Positions 51,153 through 60,559 of a stretch of DNA of 64,000 nt are shown piece after piece. Both the position numbers and the translations under genes were made by a program. The stretch is from Roseomonas sp. (GTDB lineage Bacteria > Pseudomonadota > Alphaproteobacteria > Acetobacterales > Acetobacteraceae), in assembly GCA_020249285.1 (NCBI GenBank), contig JADCFX010000035.1, forward strand, positions 1 to 64,000, in the 5' to 3' direction. The notes below the pieces were generated by a model. The model had not been told where the DNA came from, searched no databases, and saw only the letters and a list, made by a program, of their open reading frames with translations. Each line of letters opens with the position of its first letter. Within the stretch, counting starts at the first letter, position 1.

Positions 51153-52393
51153 GCCGCGCCACGAATGGTTTGCACCGGGTCAAGCCGTGCCGCGCGGCGC
51201 GCCGGCACCACCGCCGCGATGCTCGCCGATAGCAGCGCAAAGAAGGAAGCGATCGCGAAAATCCGCCAATCATGCGCGAGCAAAAAGCGGTCATTGCCTG
51301 CCGGTGTTTCCGTATTGAAGCGGATCTGCGCCAGGCCTTCAATCATGATCTGCCCGAGCACGCAGCCCAACACGGCACCCAGCAACCCCGCGATCATCCC
51401 CTGCAACAGGAATAGCCATTGGATATCGCCTTCAGTGAAGCCAAGCGATTTCAGAATGGCGATATCGCGCGTTTTTTCAAACACCACGGTCGAGATGATA
51501 TTGTAGATACCAAAAGCCGCGACCAGCAGAATGGCGCCGGTCACGCTATACATGATGGCGTTCTGGATCACGAAGACGGTCAACACATTGCGGTTCTGTT
51601 CTTCCCAGCTTTCGGACCTGTCGCCAAACCGCGCTTCGATCTGCCGCGCGAGCGCTTCCGCCCCGGTCACATCATCCAGCTTCAGCAGGATCTGATTGAC
51701 CACATTGGGCCGATCTTGCAGGATTTGATTGACCTTGAGCAGCGTATAACCCGCCTGGTTATCCAGCGTGGCCAGTCCGGTGCGAAAAATGCCCACAATC
51801 TTCATTTGCAGGCTGACACCCTTGGGGGAGACCGCGATGATCGTATCGCCCAAGGCAACGCCAAGCTTTTGCGCGAGCCCTATGCCGATGATCAGCCCAT
51901 TGGCCGTGCTGCGCAAATCCTCCATCCGTCCCTGGATCAAATCCTTTTCCAGATTGGACACGCGGCGATAGCGCGCGGGTTCAATGCCTGTGATGGAAAC
52001 CGAAACATCGCGCGACCCGTAGCGGAGCAGCGCCTGGCCCGTGAGGATAGGCGAAGAAAACACACCGGGAATCGCTTCCAGTATCGCCATTTTCTCGGCA
52101 CTGGCGCGAATGCCCCGCACGCGTTCGGTTGGCTTCACGCCGGAAAGCGCCACCGCGCCATCGGGATGAGCGATTTCCACTGCCTGCGGCAAGGGGCGGC
52201 GCGTTTCATCCTTCACGATGATATGCGGCTGCACATCAATCACCTGTTCGATGAAATAGGTTTGAAACCCGCGCATGAGTGAGGCGATGGCGATGAAAAA
52301 CGCCACCCCCAGCGCAACGCCCATCACCGAAACCAGGGTCTGCCGGCGCCGGCGGGAAAGCATGCCGCGCGCCAGATCGAAGATCAGGTTCAT
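51149..52393 (-). CDS. ABC transporter permease, FtsX/MacB type
   Basis: The 414-residue permease has one N-terminal helix (TLVSVMGVALGVAFFIAIAS), a large periplasmic MacB-type domain (about residues 45-280) and three C-terminal helices (FtsX domain, for example ILLVAAFGIYNIISTVVFEK and the end segment ASFFALLSASIAAVVPARRA). EKTRDIAILKSLGFTEGDI is the typical coupling segment. It works with the ATPase and the adaptor protein encoded on either side, with four-base overlaps at both ends. Confidence 0.93.
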   Translation of the reverse strand: MNLIFDLARGMLSRRRRQTLVSVMGVALGVAFFIAIASLMRGFQTYFIEQVIDVQPHIIVKDETRRPLPQAVEIAHPDGAVALSGVKPTERVRGIRASAEKMAILEAIPGVFSSPILTGQALLRYGSRDVSVSITGIEPARYRRVSNLEKDLIQGRMEDLRSTANGLIIGIGLAQKLGVALGDTIIAVSPKGVSLQMKIVGIFRTGLATLDNQAGYTLLKVNQILQDRPNVVNQILLKLDDVTGAEALARQIEARFGDRSESWEEQNRNVLTVFVIQNAIMYSVTGAILLVAAFGIYNIISTVVFEKTRDIAILKSLGFTEGDIQWLFLLQGMIAGLLGAVLGCVLGQIMIEGLAQIRFNTETPAGNDRFLLAHDWRIFAIASFFALLSASIAAVVPARRAARLDPVQTIRGAA

Positions 52394-53385
52394 GGTCTGA
52401 GCCGTAGCGCCTGCCCATCCTTCAGGCCCTGCGGTGGATCAAGCACCACGATATCTCCCGCAGCGATACCTTGGCGGATTTCAACGGCGCGTGGCCCCTG
52501 TACGCCCACCGTCACCTGGCGCCGCCGCGCCACTTCCCCTTGCGCGACAAACACATGATCTCCGCGAAGCGCCGCCGGCGGAATCAGTACGGCGTTCGCT
52601 GTCTCACGCAACACGATATTCGCTTCCACCGTCATGCCGATCATCAGCGGTGTGTCATCGGGCAGCGCCAGACGCACGCGATAGGCTTTGCGCGTTGCAT
52701 CACCCTTGGGGGTAATTTGCGTCACCCGTGCATTCAGCACTTGCCCCGCGAAAGCATCAGCGCGTAGCAGGGCGCGCTGACCTTCGCGGATTTGGGCGAT
52801 GTCTTCCTCATCCACCTCAGCAGTCACACGCAAAGGCTTGGGTTCGCCAATCCAGAACAGTGCGGCGGGCGTATCAACCACCTCACCCACCTCGGCATCG
52901 CGGCGCAGCACCAGGCCGGCAGAGGGCGCGCGCACGATGTAATCATCCAGGCGGCGCTTGGCGGCTTCGGCCACGGCACGCACGGCGCGGGCTTCGGCCT
53001 CGGCACGATCCAGCGCGGCGCGGGAAGCGACATCGCGCGCCACCAAAGTGCGCACGCGGGCCAAATCTTCCTGGGCAAAATTGGCGCGGGCTTCGGCTTC
53101 TTCGGCCCTGTGCTGGGCTTCGCGGTCATCAAGCCTTGCCATGGGCTGGCCGTCTGCAACCCGGGCACCTTCTTCGACCAGAACGGCGATGATGCGTGCA
53201 CGCACAGCCGGGCCAACCTTGGCCCAATGCACCGGTTCCACATTGCCCGTGGCGTAAACCGCCTGCACGGCGGGGCCGGTGGAGGCGGTGGCAACGGCGA
53301 CGGAAGGCGGCAGACCACGCCAGACCCAGGCGCCGGCGAAGCCCAGTAACAAAAGCATAAGCAGGATGATGATCCGGGGAGGCAT
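52390..53385 (-). CDS. Periplasmic adaptor (HlyD/MFP) subunit of ABC exporter
   Basis: The 331-residue membrane-fusion protein has an N-terminal anchor (RIIILLMLLLLGFAGAWVW), a lipoyl-like half (VEEGARVADGQPMARLDDRE), an alpha-helical hairpin (residues about 90-150), the second lipoyl half (IVRAPSAGLVLRRDAEVGEV) and a beta-barrel domain ending IAAGDIVVLDPPQGLKDGQA. It heads the adaptor-permease-ATPase operon, which resembles MacAB or DevBCA exporters. No outer-membrane TolC gene is adjacent, so it likely uses one encoded elsewhere. Confidence 0.92.
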   Translation of the reverse strand: MPPRIIILLMLLLLGFAGAWVWRGLPPSVAVATASTGPAVQAVYATGNVEPVHWAKVGPAVRARIIAVLVEEGARVADGQPMARLDDREAQHRAEEAEARANFAQEDLARVRTLVARDVASRAALDRAEAEARAVRAVAEAAKRRLDDYIVRAPSAGLVLRRDAEVGEVVDTPAALFWIGEPKPLRVTAEVDEEDIAQIREGQRALLRADAFAGQVLNARVTQITPKGDATRKAYRVRLALPDDTPLMIGMTVEANIVLRETANAVLIPPAALRGDHVFVAQGEVARRRQVTVGVQGPRAVEIRQGIAAGDIVVLDPPQGLKDGQALRLRP

Positions 53386-53530
53386 GCTGTCAGTCTAACA
53401 TGACAGATGGCATTTGGCTTCCCTGGTGGGGGGCCGGCACAGAGGAATGGGATCGCCGATAGGGGATGGTTGTGCGAAGTCTTTGGGGGGGCTAATAGGC
53501 TGGTTATTGGAGTTTTGCGAGCGTTTCGGG

Positions 53531-53605
<75 letters not shown>

Positions 53606-53792
53606 TTTTTCAACGACTTATGGTGAAATCTCGCTCGCAACAATTCGGCAAGAAGCCTTGCGGAAAGCGGATGATCACTCCGTAACACGGGCGTCAAAAC
53701 GCATCGGTGACTTAACCGATTCCTTCCCCGCCTAGGAATAGTTCACCTACTTCCAAACGAAAACATACGCTCAAGCATGAATGGGCCGCGCT

Positions 53793-55280
53793 TTAGATTC
53801 CGGGCGGCGGCGCGGGATCAAACCCATTAGGCGTGACACCGCGCGGCCTGATCATGGCGTAAGGCCCGCGCGGCAGGAAGCGCCCGGTGCCAGGTTCCGC
53901 CTGCACCTTGCCATCACGCATCACCACTTCACCGCGCCGGATGGTCATCACTGGCCAACCAGTGACCTCCATCCCCTCATAGGGTGTATAATCAATAGCG
54001 TGCTGCATCAGCGCATTGGTGATGGTGACTTTCTTCTTCGGGTCCCATAGCGCCAAATCCGCATCCGCGCCGACCGCAATGGCGCCCTTGCGCGGCGCCA
54101 ACCCCATCAGCCGCGCAGGGTTGGTGCTTGTCAGGCGCACGAATTCATCCAGGCTGATGCGACCTTTCGAGACACCTTCGCTAAAAACAATCGGCAGGCG
54201 CGCGGTAAAGCCCGGAATGCCATTCGGGATATCGCGGAACACCGCGTCAGTACCATTCTGGCGCTTGCCGCGATCACCTTCGAAGGAAAAGGCGCAGTGA
54301 TCGGATGAAATCACATCCAAGGTGCCGCGCCGTATCATCTCCCACACGCGTTCATGTTCTTCGCGGCTGCGCGGTGCCGGGCTGCACATGAATTTCGCAC
54401 CCTCAAAGCCGGGGCGGTCCATGTCAGATGCGGTCAGGCTCAGATATTGCGGGCAGGTTTCGCCCCATACCTTCACACCACGCGCCTGGGCGCGGGCGAT
54501 TTCCTCGGCGGCTTCTTCGCAGGAAACATGGAAGATCTGGATTGGCTGATCCACCAATTCAGCAAGCGCGATGGCGCGGTGCGTCGCTTCACGCTCCACC
54601 ACAGGCGGCCGCGCCCAGGCGTGATACTTCGGCGCTGTCATGCCATGCTTCAGCAATTCATGGGTGCGCCAATTGATCGCCTCGTAATTCTCACAATGCA
54701 CCGTCACCAGGCAGCCGAGGGTGCGCGCCTTGGTGAGAACACGCAGATATTGCGCATCATTCAGATGCAAAGGTTCGTAGGTCAGAAACACCTTCAGGCT
54801 GCGCACACCTTCGGCGACAAGCCGCGGCACTTCATCATCCATCACCGCATCGGTCGGATCGCTGATGATCTGATGGAAGGAATGGTCAATCATGCCGCGC
54901 GCGGCGCGGGCGCGGTAATCCGTGTAACGATCCCAAACGCCATAACCCTTCCATTGCGGAATGAAGCACACGACCGATGTGGTGCCGCCCGCGAAAGCAG
55001 CGGTGGAGGCGGTGGCGAAGCTTTCCTCATTCACCGTAATCGGCGGTTCAGCCAGGCCAGTGCTGGCATAGCCACCACGAGAGGGTTCTTCGATATGGCA
55101 ATGGCTATCCACGCCGCCAGGCAGCACCAGCGTGCCGGCGGCATCCACCACGCGCGCGCCATCGGCCAGCTTTTCGCCGAGGGCGACAATACGCCCATCC
55201 TTCACGCCAATATCGCACCGCGTCGTGCCGAAGCCAGTCGCAACCTCTCCGCCACGCACCACAAGGTCAAATTCCGCCAT
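53793..55280 (-). CDS. Dihydropyrimidinase/D-hydantoinase
   Basis: The 495-residue amidohydrolase opens cyclic ureides such as dihydrouracil or hydantoins. Zinc ligands are in GGVDSHCHIEEP, the carboxylated lysine is in GVRSLKVFLTYEPLH, later ligands are TVHCENYE and IFHVSCEEAAEE, and the catalytic Asp is in DVISSDHCAFSFEGDRG. The C-terminal tail beyond GEVVMRDGKV is typical. AGGGG precedes the second in-frame ATG (55280) by six bases and directly abuts the first (55286), so the second is used. No dihydropyrimidine dehydrogenase or ureidopropionase gene is nearby. Confidence 0.92.
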   Translation of the reverse strand: MAEFDLVVRGGEVATGFGTTRCDIGVKDGRIVALGEKLADGARVVDAAGTLVLPGGVDSHCHIEEPSRGGYASTGLAEPPITVNEESFATASTAAFAGGTTSVVCFIPQWKGYGVWDRYTDYRARAARGMIDHSFHQIISDPTDAVMDDEVPRLVAEGVRSLKVFLTYEPLHLNDAQYLRVLTKARTLGCLVTVHCENYEAINWRTHELLKHGMTAPKYHAWARPPVVEREATHRAIALAELVDQPIQIFHVSCEEAAEEIARAQARGVKVWGETCPQYLSLTASDMDRPGFEGAKFMCSPAPRSREEHERVWEMIRRGTLDVISSDHCAFSFEGDRGKRQNGTDAVFRDIPNGIPGFTARLPIVFSEGVSKGRISLDEFVRLTSTNPARLMGLAPRKGAIAVGADADLALWDPKKKVTITNALMQHAIDYTPYEGMEVTGWPVMTIRRGEVVMRDGKVQAEPGTGRFLPRGPYAMIRPRGVTPNGFDPAPPPGI

Positions 55281-55340
55281 GGTCATCCCCTGTTGTTGAA
55301 ACGCACCCCATAAACAGCAAGCGATAGGCTACCGTTTGAA

Positions 55341-56534
55341 TCAAGCCTTTTCCGCATGTCGCGCCGCCGCCAAGCCCACCGCGCGGCCTGTGCTGAAACA
55401 GGCTTGCAGCAAGTAGCCCCCCGTCGGCGCTTCCCAATCCAGCATTTCGCCACAGGCGAAAACGCCCGGCAACCGGCGTAGTATAAGTTCCTCATCCACC
55501 TCAGACCAGGATAGCCCGCCGGCTGAGGAAATGGCGCGCGCAATCGGGAAACAACCCGTCACGTGCAGCGGCAAAGCCTTGATTAAGGCTGCAAGATTGC
55601 TTTGTTGCGCCCCAGCCTTTAGCGCTTCCTGCACCAGGGCAACCCCAACCGGCGCCAACCCCGCATTGCGCCGCAAATGATTGGCGAGCGAAAGGCTGCC
55701 CCGCCGGCCCGCAAGCCGCGCGGTAAGATCGGCAAGGCTGAGATCTGGCCTGAGATCAAGATGCAACGTGACGCGTCCCTGCCCTTCCAGCGCATCGCGC
55801 AAGGTGGCACTCAGCGCATAGATCGCGCCGCCTTCAATCCCTGCCTCTGTGATCATTGCCTCACCACGCTGCGTGACGCCCCCAAAGGATAGCGCGATGC
55901 GCTTGAGCGGCGTACCGGCGAAACGCTGCCGCAGATGTTCCGACCAGGGAATGGCAAAGCCCATATTGGATGGCGCGAAGGGCCGTGTTGCGATGCCCGG
56001 CAAAAGCGCAGGCCATGAACCATCCGACCCAAGCCGCGGCCAGGAAGCACCACCAAGCGCCAGAATGGTGGCATTCGCATTGATCTGCTGCTCCCCATCC
56101 GGTGCCGCAAAACGCGCCGCGCCATCGGGCGAAAAGCCAAGCCAGCGATGCCGCACCAGCAGGCGCACGCCAAGCGCATCAAGCCGCGCCATCCAGGCGC
56201 GCAGCAGCGGTGATGCCTTCATGGCGCGCGGAAACACCCGACCTGAGGAGCCGATGAAGCAGGGTTGGCCCAACCCCTCAGCCCAGGCGATCAACGCCTC
56301 TGGCGGAAAGGCGCGGATATGCGGCGTGAGATGCGGTTCAGCCGAACCATAATGCTTCAGGAATGTCGGCAGCGCTTCGGAATGCGTCAAATTCAGCCCG
56401 CCGCGCCCGGCAATCAACAACTTGCGCGCGGGCGATGGCATGTGATCGGCCACCAGCACCGCGGCGCCGGATTGCGCCGCGGCTTCCGCCGCCATCAAGC
56501 CGGCTGGGCCGGCGCCAATGATAAGAACGCTCAG
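55341..56534 (-). CDS. BaiN/HI0933-type NAD(P)/FAD-dependent flavoprotein, probable CTG start
   Basis: The flavoprotein (about 397 residues) has the FAD motif LSVLIIGAGPAGLMAAEAAA only if translation begins upstream of the ATG at 56498. The first in-frame stop lies at 56553, and no ATG, GTG or TTG lies between it and the motif. The CTG at 56534 overlaps the stop of the VOC gene (CTGA) and has GGA about nine bases before it, so it is the likely start. Other marks are RKLLIAGRGGLNLTHSE, PSNMGFAIPWSEHLRQRF, SSAGGLSWSEVDEELILRR and GVFACGEMLDWEAPTGGYLL. The family (TIGR03862-like) has no firm function. Confidence 0.88.
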   Translation of the reverse strand: MSVLIIGAGPAGLMAAEAAAQSGAAVLVADHMPSPARKLLIAGRGGLNLTHSEALPTFLKHYGSAEPHLTPHIRAFPPEALIAWAEGLGQPCFIGSSGRVFPRAMKASPLLRAWMARLDALGVRLLVRHRWLGFSPDGAARFAAPDGEQQINANATILALGGASWPRLGSDGSWPALLPGIATRPFAPSNMGFAIPWSEHLRQRFAGTPLKRIALSFGGVTQRGEAMITEAGIEGGAIYALSATLRDALEGQGRVTLHLDLRPDLSLADLTARLAGRRGSLSLANHLRRNAGLAPVGVALVQEALKAGAQQSNLAALIKALPLHVTGCFPIARAISSAGGLSWSEVDEELILRRLPGVFACGEMLDWEAPTGGYLLQACFSTGRAVGLAAARHAEKA

Positions 56535-56914
56535 GCGCTGCGTTCCAGCAATTCAATCGCGACATTCTCCGGCCCACGCACAAAGCAAATACGAATGCCA
56601 GGGCGGATCGCGGTCGGTTCCATGGTGAATTCAGCGCCCTTGGCCTTTAGTTCCGCCACCACCTGGTCAATCCCGGTGACCGCAAGGCCGATATGTTCAA
56701 GGCCGCGATAGGGCATGCTGGGCGGCGGCGCCGTATTGTCGCCCTTGATGGGTGCGATGAAAATGATCTGCCCACCAAGCCTGATATCAACGCGCGGTTC
56801 GCCTTGTTGCATTGAACGCAATACCTCGGCCCCGAACATGCGTTCATAGAAAACCGCCGTCGCTTCCGGATCAGGGCTGCGCAGGTGAATATGGTCGAAG
56901 GTGAATTGGGTCAT
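56531..56914 (-). CDS. VOC-superfamily (glyoxalase/bleomycin-resistance-like) protein
   Basis: The 127-residue protein has the two-module VOC fold: FDHIHLRSPDPEATAVFYER (first His ligand), then GLEHIGLAVTGIDQVVAELK (second) and a last strand ENVAIELLERSA with a Glu ligand. These metalloproteins include glyoxalases, methylmalonyl-CoA epimerases and dioxygenases. It lies between a CoA transferase gene (15 bp upstream) and the BaiN-type gene, overlapping the latter. Given the CoA-transferase neighbours, an epimerase-like role on an acyl-CoA is possible but unproven. Confidence 0.87.
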   Translation of the reverse strand: MTQFTFDHIHLRSPDPEATAVFYERMFGAEVLRSMQQGEPRVDIRLGGQIIFIAPIKGDNTAPPPSMPYRGLEHIGLAVTGIDQVVAELKAKGAEFTMEPTAIRPGIRICFVRGPENVAIELLERSA

Positions 56915-56929
56915 GGTTTTTCCCCTGTT

Positions 56930-58117
56930 TCAAATCGTGCCAGCGGCGCGGAGTTTCGCGCGTGCGGCATCATCATAACCAAGCTCGGCCAATATGGCAT
57001 CATTGTCGCGGCCAAGCTGCGGAGGTGGCGTATCCACGCGCGGCCCGCCATGCGCGAAGCCAAAAGCGGCGACGGGGACAGAAAATGGCCCTGTCACGCC
57101 AGGCGCCGCTTCAAAGTGATGCACCACGCCGCGCCCCGTGATCTGCGGATCAGCCAGCGATTCCGCCAAATTGCGCACCCGTGCCGCCGGCACATGACGC
57201 GCCTGCAAATAGCTTTCCCATTCATCGGCCGTCTTGGCCTTCAATAGCTCGGCCAAGGTTGCTGCTTCATGTGCGCGATCAGCATGGCGCGCTTCATTGC
57301 TATCCTTCGCCATATCGGGCCGGCCGAGCGCCTGCCATAGCCGGCGCTGCTGGCGGAGGTTGCTCGCGCCGATCATCACCAAGCCATCGGCAGTCTGGTA
57401 GCAGCTATTGGTCGAATATTCATGGTCATTGCCGCGCGGGCGCGCGGGCTTGCCGCTACGCCCGTAGGAAGTGACATGGCTTGCCATCATCATCATCGCA
57501 ACATCCATCATGGCAAGGTCAATATGCTGGCCTCGGCCCGTCTTTTCCCGCTGGAACAATGCGGCAGACAAGGCGAAGGCGCCCATGGTGCCGGTGGCGT
57601 AATCAATCGCCGGTGCGCCGAATTTGATTGGGTTCACTTCCGGCGTGCCGGTGCAGGCCATGATGCCCGATGTCGCTTGGATAACGTGATCATACGCGGT
57701 CTGTTCACCGCGCGGCCCGCCGTGACCAAAGGCGGAGATGGAGCAATAGATCAGCCGTGGATTGATCTTCAGCAAATCCTCATAGCCCAAGCCCAAAGCC
57801 ACGAAGGCGCCGGGGCGGAAATTTTCCACCAGCACATCGGCGCCCGCGATCAACTTGCGGAAAATCTCGCGCGCTTCTGTCTGCTTCAGATCAAGCGTCA
57901 TGCTGCGCTTGTTTGACCCTTGTGTCAGGTAATAGCTGCCCATGCCCGCGCGGTTGAGATCCCAATCGCCACCGCTGACGCGGCTTTGATCAGGATCATT
58001 CGGGTGTTCAATCTTGATCACATCCGCGCCCAGCAAGCCCAATTGATAGGCCGCGAAGGGGCCGGCCAGAACATGGGTCGCGTCAATGATGCGAATGCCT
58101 TCGAAGGGACGGGTCAT
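56930..58117 (-). CDS. CaiB/BaiF family III CoA transferase (1)
   Basis: The 395-residue enzyme starts MTRPFEGIRIIDATHVLAGP and has the family aspartate region FGHGGPRGEQTAYDHVIQAT, with the Asp nucleophile in YDHVIQ. It also has ENFRPGAFVALGLGYEDLLK and QREKTGRGQHIDLAMMDVAM. Family III CoA transferases move CoA between a carboxylate and an acyl-CoA. It lies 18 bp after a second, distinct CoA transferase gene; the two may be subunits or two separate enzymes of one pathway. The substrate is unknown. Confidence 0.92.
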   Translation of the reverse strand: MTRPFEGIRIIDATHVLAGPFAAYQLGLLGADVIKIEHPNDPDQSRVSGGDWDLNRAGMGSYYLTQGSNKRSMTLDLKQTEAREIFRKLIAGADVLVENFRPGAFVALGLGYEDLLKINPRLIYCSISAFGHGGPRGEQTAYDHVIQATSGIMACTGTPEVNPIKFGAPAIDYATGTMGAFALSAALFQREKTGRGQHIDLAMMDVAMMMMASHVTSYGRSGKPARPRGNDHEYSTNSCYQTADGLVMIGASNLRQQRRLWQALGRPDMAKDSNEARHADRAHEAATLAELLKAKTADEWESYLQARHVPAARVRNLAESLADPQITGRGVVHHFEAAPGVTGPFSVPVAAFGFAHGGPRVDTPPPQLGRDNDAILAELGYDDAARAKLRAAGTI

Positions 58118-58135
58118 GGGTGTTTCCTTATTGTG

Positions 58136-59338
58136 TCATTGTGGCGCTTCAAGCAGCACGCCATCGCGTTTGAGTGCGGTGATCTCAGCTTCGGTCATGC
58201 CCGCCGCAGCCAGCAGCGCCGCACCATCCTGCCCAAGCCGAGGCGCCGGCCGACCAGGCGCTGCATTGCCACCAGAAAAGCGATTGGGCTGGCCAATGGC
58301 GTAAGTGGCACCTTCGGTCGGGTGTTCTTCTTCCCGCACCATGCCGACATCGCGCAGATGCGGATCATCCAGCAAGCCCGCGATGGTGTTGTAGGGTGAG
58401 GCCGGCACATCGAGCCGATCAAAAATCTCCAGCCATTCAGCGGAGGTCTTGCCCTTCAGCCCACCCGCGCGAATGGCGAAATAATCGCGTGTATTGGAAG
58501 TGCGCCCGGCGATGGTGGCGAAACGCGGATCGGTTTTCAAATCAGGCCGGCCAATCGCGTCAAAAAACGCATGCGCCTGCGCATCCGTATTGGCGGAGAT
58601 GCAGATATAGCCATCAGCAGTTGCCAAGGGCCGCGCATCGGGGCTGAGGACGCGGTGATCACCAGGCGGGCCTATCGCAGGGCGGAAGGACATGGCGCCC
58701 AGATGTTCCATCATCACATAGGCGGCCATGTTTTCGAACATGGGCACTTCAATCGCTTCACCCACACCGGTTTTTTCGCGACGGTACAGCGCGAAGCCAA
58801 TCATCTGTGCGGCAATCAGCCCAACCGTGTGATCAGCCACCAGCATCGGCACATAGCGCGGTTCCCCGGTGGAGGCTTCAAAACAGCCCGCCACACCTGC
58901 GGCACCTTGGATCACCGTGTCATAGGCCGGCCTGCCGGCATAAGGCCCGCCTGAGCCAAAACCCGTGATGGCGCAATGGATCAGGCGGGGTGCGATGGCG
59001 TGCAGGCTTGCGGCATCCACACCAAGCCGCGCCTGTGCATCGGGGCGGATATTGCTGACAAACACATCCACCGTCGCGGCCAGGCGATGCAGCGCGGCAA
59101 GCCCCGCCGGCGCCTTCAGATCAAGTGCAATGGATTTCTTGCCGCGATTGAAATTGAGGAATTTGCCATTCATGCCAGGCGAACGCCCCTTGCCGGCAAG
59201 CTGGCGCAGCAAATCACCGCCCGGGCTTTCAAGCTTGATCACCTCTGCCCCATGTTCCGCCAGAACGCCGGTGCAAACCGGCCCGACGACAACCGAGGAA
59301 AGATCAAGCACACGAATACCCGCGAGTGGTCCGCTCAT
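58136..59338 (-). CDS. CaiB/BaiF family III CoA transferase (2)
   Basis: The 400-residue enzyme starts MSGPLAGIRVLDLSSVVVGP and has KSIALDLKAPAGLAALHRLA, TGFGSGGPYAGRPAYDTVIQ (catalytic Asp in YDTVIQ), VADHTVGLIAAQMIGFALYR and REKTGVGEAIEVPMFENMA. It is related to but clearly different from the next gene product. A CoA transferase beside a PrpF-family isomerase and a VOC protein suggests the activation and rearrangement of a dicarboxylate. It is the second gene of the run that begins with the PrpF gene, 51 bp away. Confidence 0.92.
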   Translation of the reverse strand: MSGPLAGIRVLDLSSVVVGPVCTGVLAEHGAEVIKLESPGGDLLRQLAGKGRSPGMNGKFLNFNRGKKSIALDLKAPAGLAALHRLAATVDVFVSNIRPDAQARLGVDAASLHAIAPRLIHCAITGFGSGGPYAGRPAYDTVIQGAAGVAGCFEASTGEPRYVPMLVADHTVGLIAAQMIGFALYRREKTGVGEAIEVPMFENMAAYVMMEHLGAMSFRPAIGPPGDHRVLSPDARPLATADGYICISANTDAQAHAFFDAIGRPDLKTDPRFATIAGRTSNTRDYFAIRAGGLKGKTSAEWLEIFDRLDVPASPYNTIAGLLDDPHLRDVGMVREEEHPTEGATYAIGQPNRFSGGNAAPGRPAPRLGQDGAALLAAAGMTEAEITALKRDGVLLEAPQ

Positions 59339-59389
59339 GGTGCTTCCTTCAAAATGCGTCGCAGTACCATCGCATGGCGGCGCGGCAGA

Positions 59390-60532
59390 TCAAACCAAGC
59401 CCGCCGGCACAGCCACCGCACCCTGCATCAGGCGCCGCGCGCTGCGGTAAACCACGGCACTTTCCGCGTGCCAGCCAGCAGGCGTCTCCCGCACCTCGGC
59501 GCCCACAGAAAGAATGCCGGATGGATTGGCGACGCGCGTTTCATCCGCCCGTGCCGGAGGCCCCGCCAGAAGATGCGGAATGCTACCCGGAATGCGGCTG
59601 GCGACACCAAGGCACATGGCACCCGTCAGCGGCACGGCGCGATGCGCACGTTCCATGGAAATCATGCGCACGGCGATGTCGTGGGTATCGGCTGTGAAGC
59701 CCGCACCATCAAGCGCATGATAGTCCGCCGGCGGCGCCACCACGGCGATTTTCGGCAAGGCAAGCCCCACAGCTTCAGCGGTCGCCGCCAACTCCATCAT
59801 CACGCCAGCCTTGCGCCGCAGCGCATCCAACAGCGCCATGCGCGCGGGGTCCGCTTCAATCGCATCCGGGCTTTCCGTGCCCGTCATTCTCAAATCGCGC
59901 GCATCCAGAAAAACGCAGGCATTGGCAGCATCTATCAGGCTCACGGCATAAGCGCGCCCTTCGTGATGCAGCGTGTCTTGCGCATTTCCTGTCGGCAGCA
60001 GGCGCCCAGTCGCACCGCCACCGGGGGCCAGAAAATCAAGCTTGATGCGCGCGCCAGAACCTGAAACGCCGGCCATGGTGAAATCCCCGGCGGTCACCGC
60101 CTTACCGCCGCGTACCGGAAAGCGCGCATGGATGATGCGCTTCGTGTTCACCTGATGGATGCGCACCAGCGCTTCCCCATCCGCCACGCGCACCAGCCCC
60201 TCATCCACCGCAAAGGGACCAACGGCGGAGGAAAGATTGCCACAATTGCTGGACCAATCCACCACGGGCTTATCCACCGCCACTTGCGCGAACAGATAAT
60301 CCACATCGGCATCCGGATGCGTCGGCGGGCCAATGATCACGGCTTTCGAGAGCGAAGAAATGCCACCCCCCATGCCATCCAATTGCCTGCCATAAGGATC
60401 GGGGCTGCCCAATACGCTCAGGAAAATCGCGTCCCGAGCCGCACGATCCGCCGGCAGATCGCGCGCGTGGAAAAACACGCCCTTACTGGAACCGCCACGC
60501 ATGAAAATAGCGGGGATAAAGGCTTGATCCAT
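59390..60532 (-). CDS. PrpF-family isomerase (4-oxalomesaconate tautomerase-like)
   Basis: The 380-residue enzyme starts QAFIPAIFMRGGSSKGVFFH and has DGMGGGISSLSKAVIIGP, VDWSSNCGNLSSAVGPFAVD, RIHQVNTKRIIHARFPV and GSGARIKLDFLAPGGGATG. This is the PrpF/GalD family, which includes aconitate isomerase, 2-methylaconitate isomerase and 4-oxalomesaconate tautomerase; the two-cysteine or Cys/Ser proton shuttle site is around SNCGN. It acts on unsaturated tri- or dicarboxylates and fits the CoA transferases downstream. It is 27 bp after the pgeF gene. Confidence 0.9.
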   Translation of the reverse strand: MDQAFIPAIFMRGGSSKGVFFHARDLPADRAARDAIFLSVLGSPDPYGRQLDGMGGGISSLSKAVIIGPPTHPDADVDYLFAQVAVDKPVVDWSSNCGNLSSAVGPFAVDEGLVRVADGEALVRIHQVNTKRIIHARFPVRGGKAVTAGDFTMAGVSGSGARIKLDFLAPGGGATGRLLPTGNAQDTLHHEGRAYAVSLIDAANACVFLDARDLRMTGTESPDAIEADPARMALLDALRRKAGVMMELAATAEAVGLALPKIAVVAPPADYHALDGAGFTADTHDIAVRMISMERAHRAVPLTGAMCLGVASRIPGSIPHLLAGPPARADETRVANPSGILSVGAEVRETPAGWHAESAVVYRSARRLMQGAVAVPAGLV

Positions 60533-60559
60533 AGGCTTTGCTCCGTGCCGCCAGCGACG

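Noticed and set aside
50409..53385. ABC operon as a LolCDE lipoprotein release system
   Set aside because: A separate HlyD-type adaptor is encoded with the permease and ATPase, which fits MacAB/DevBCA-type exporters and not LolCDE.
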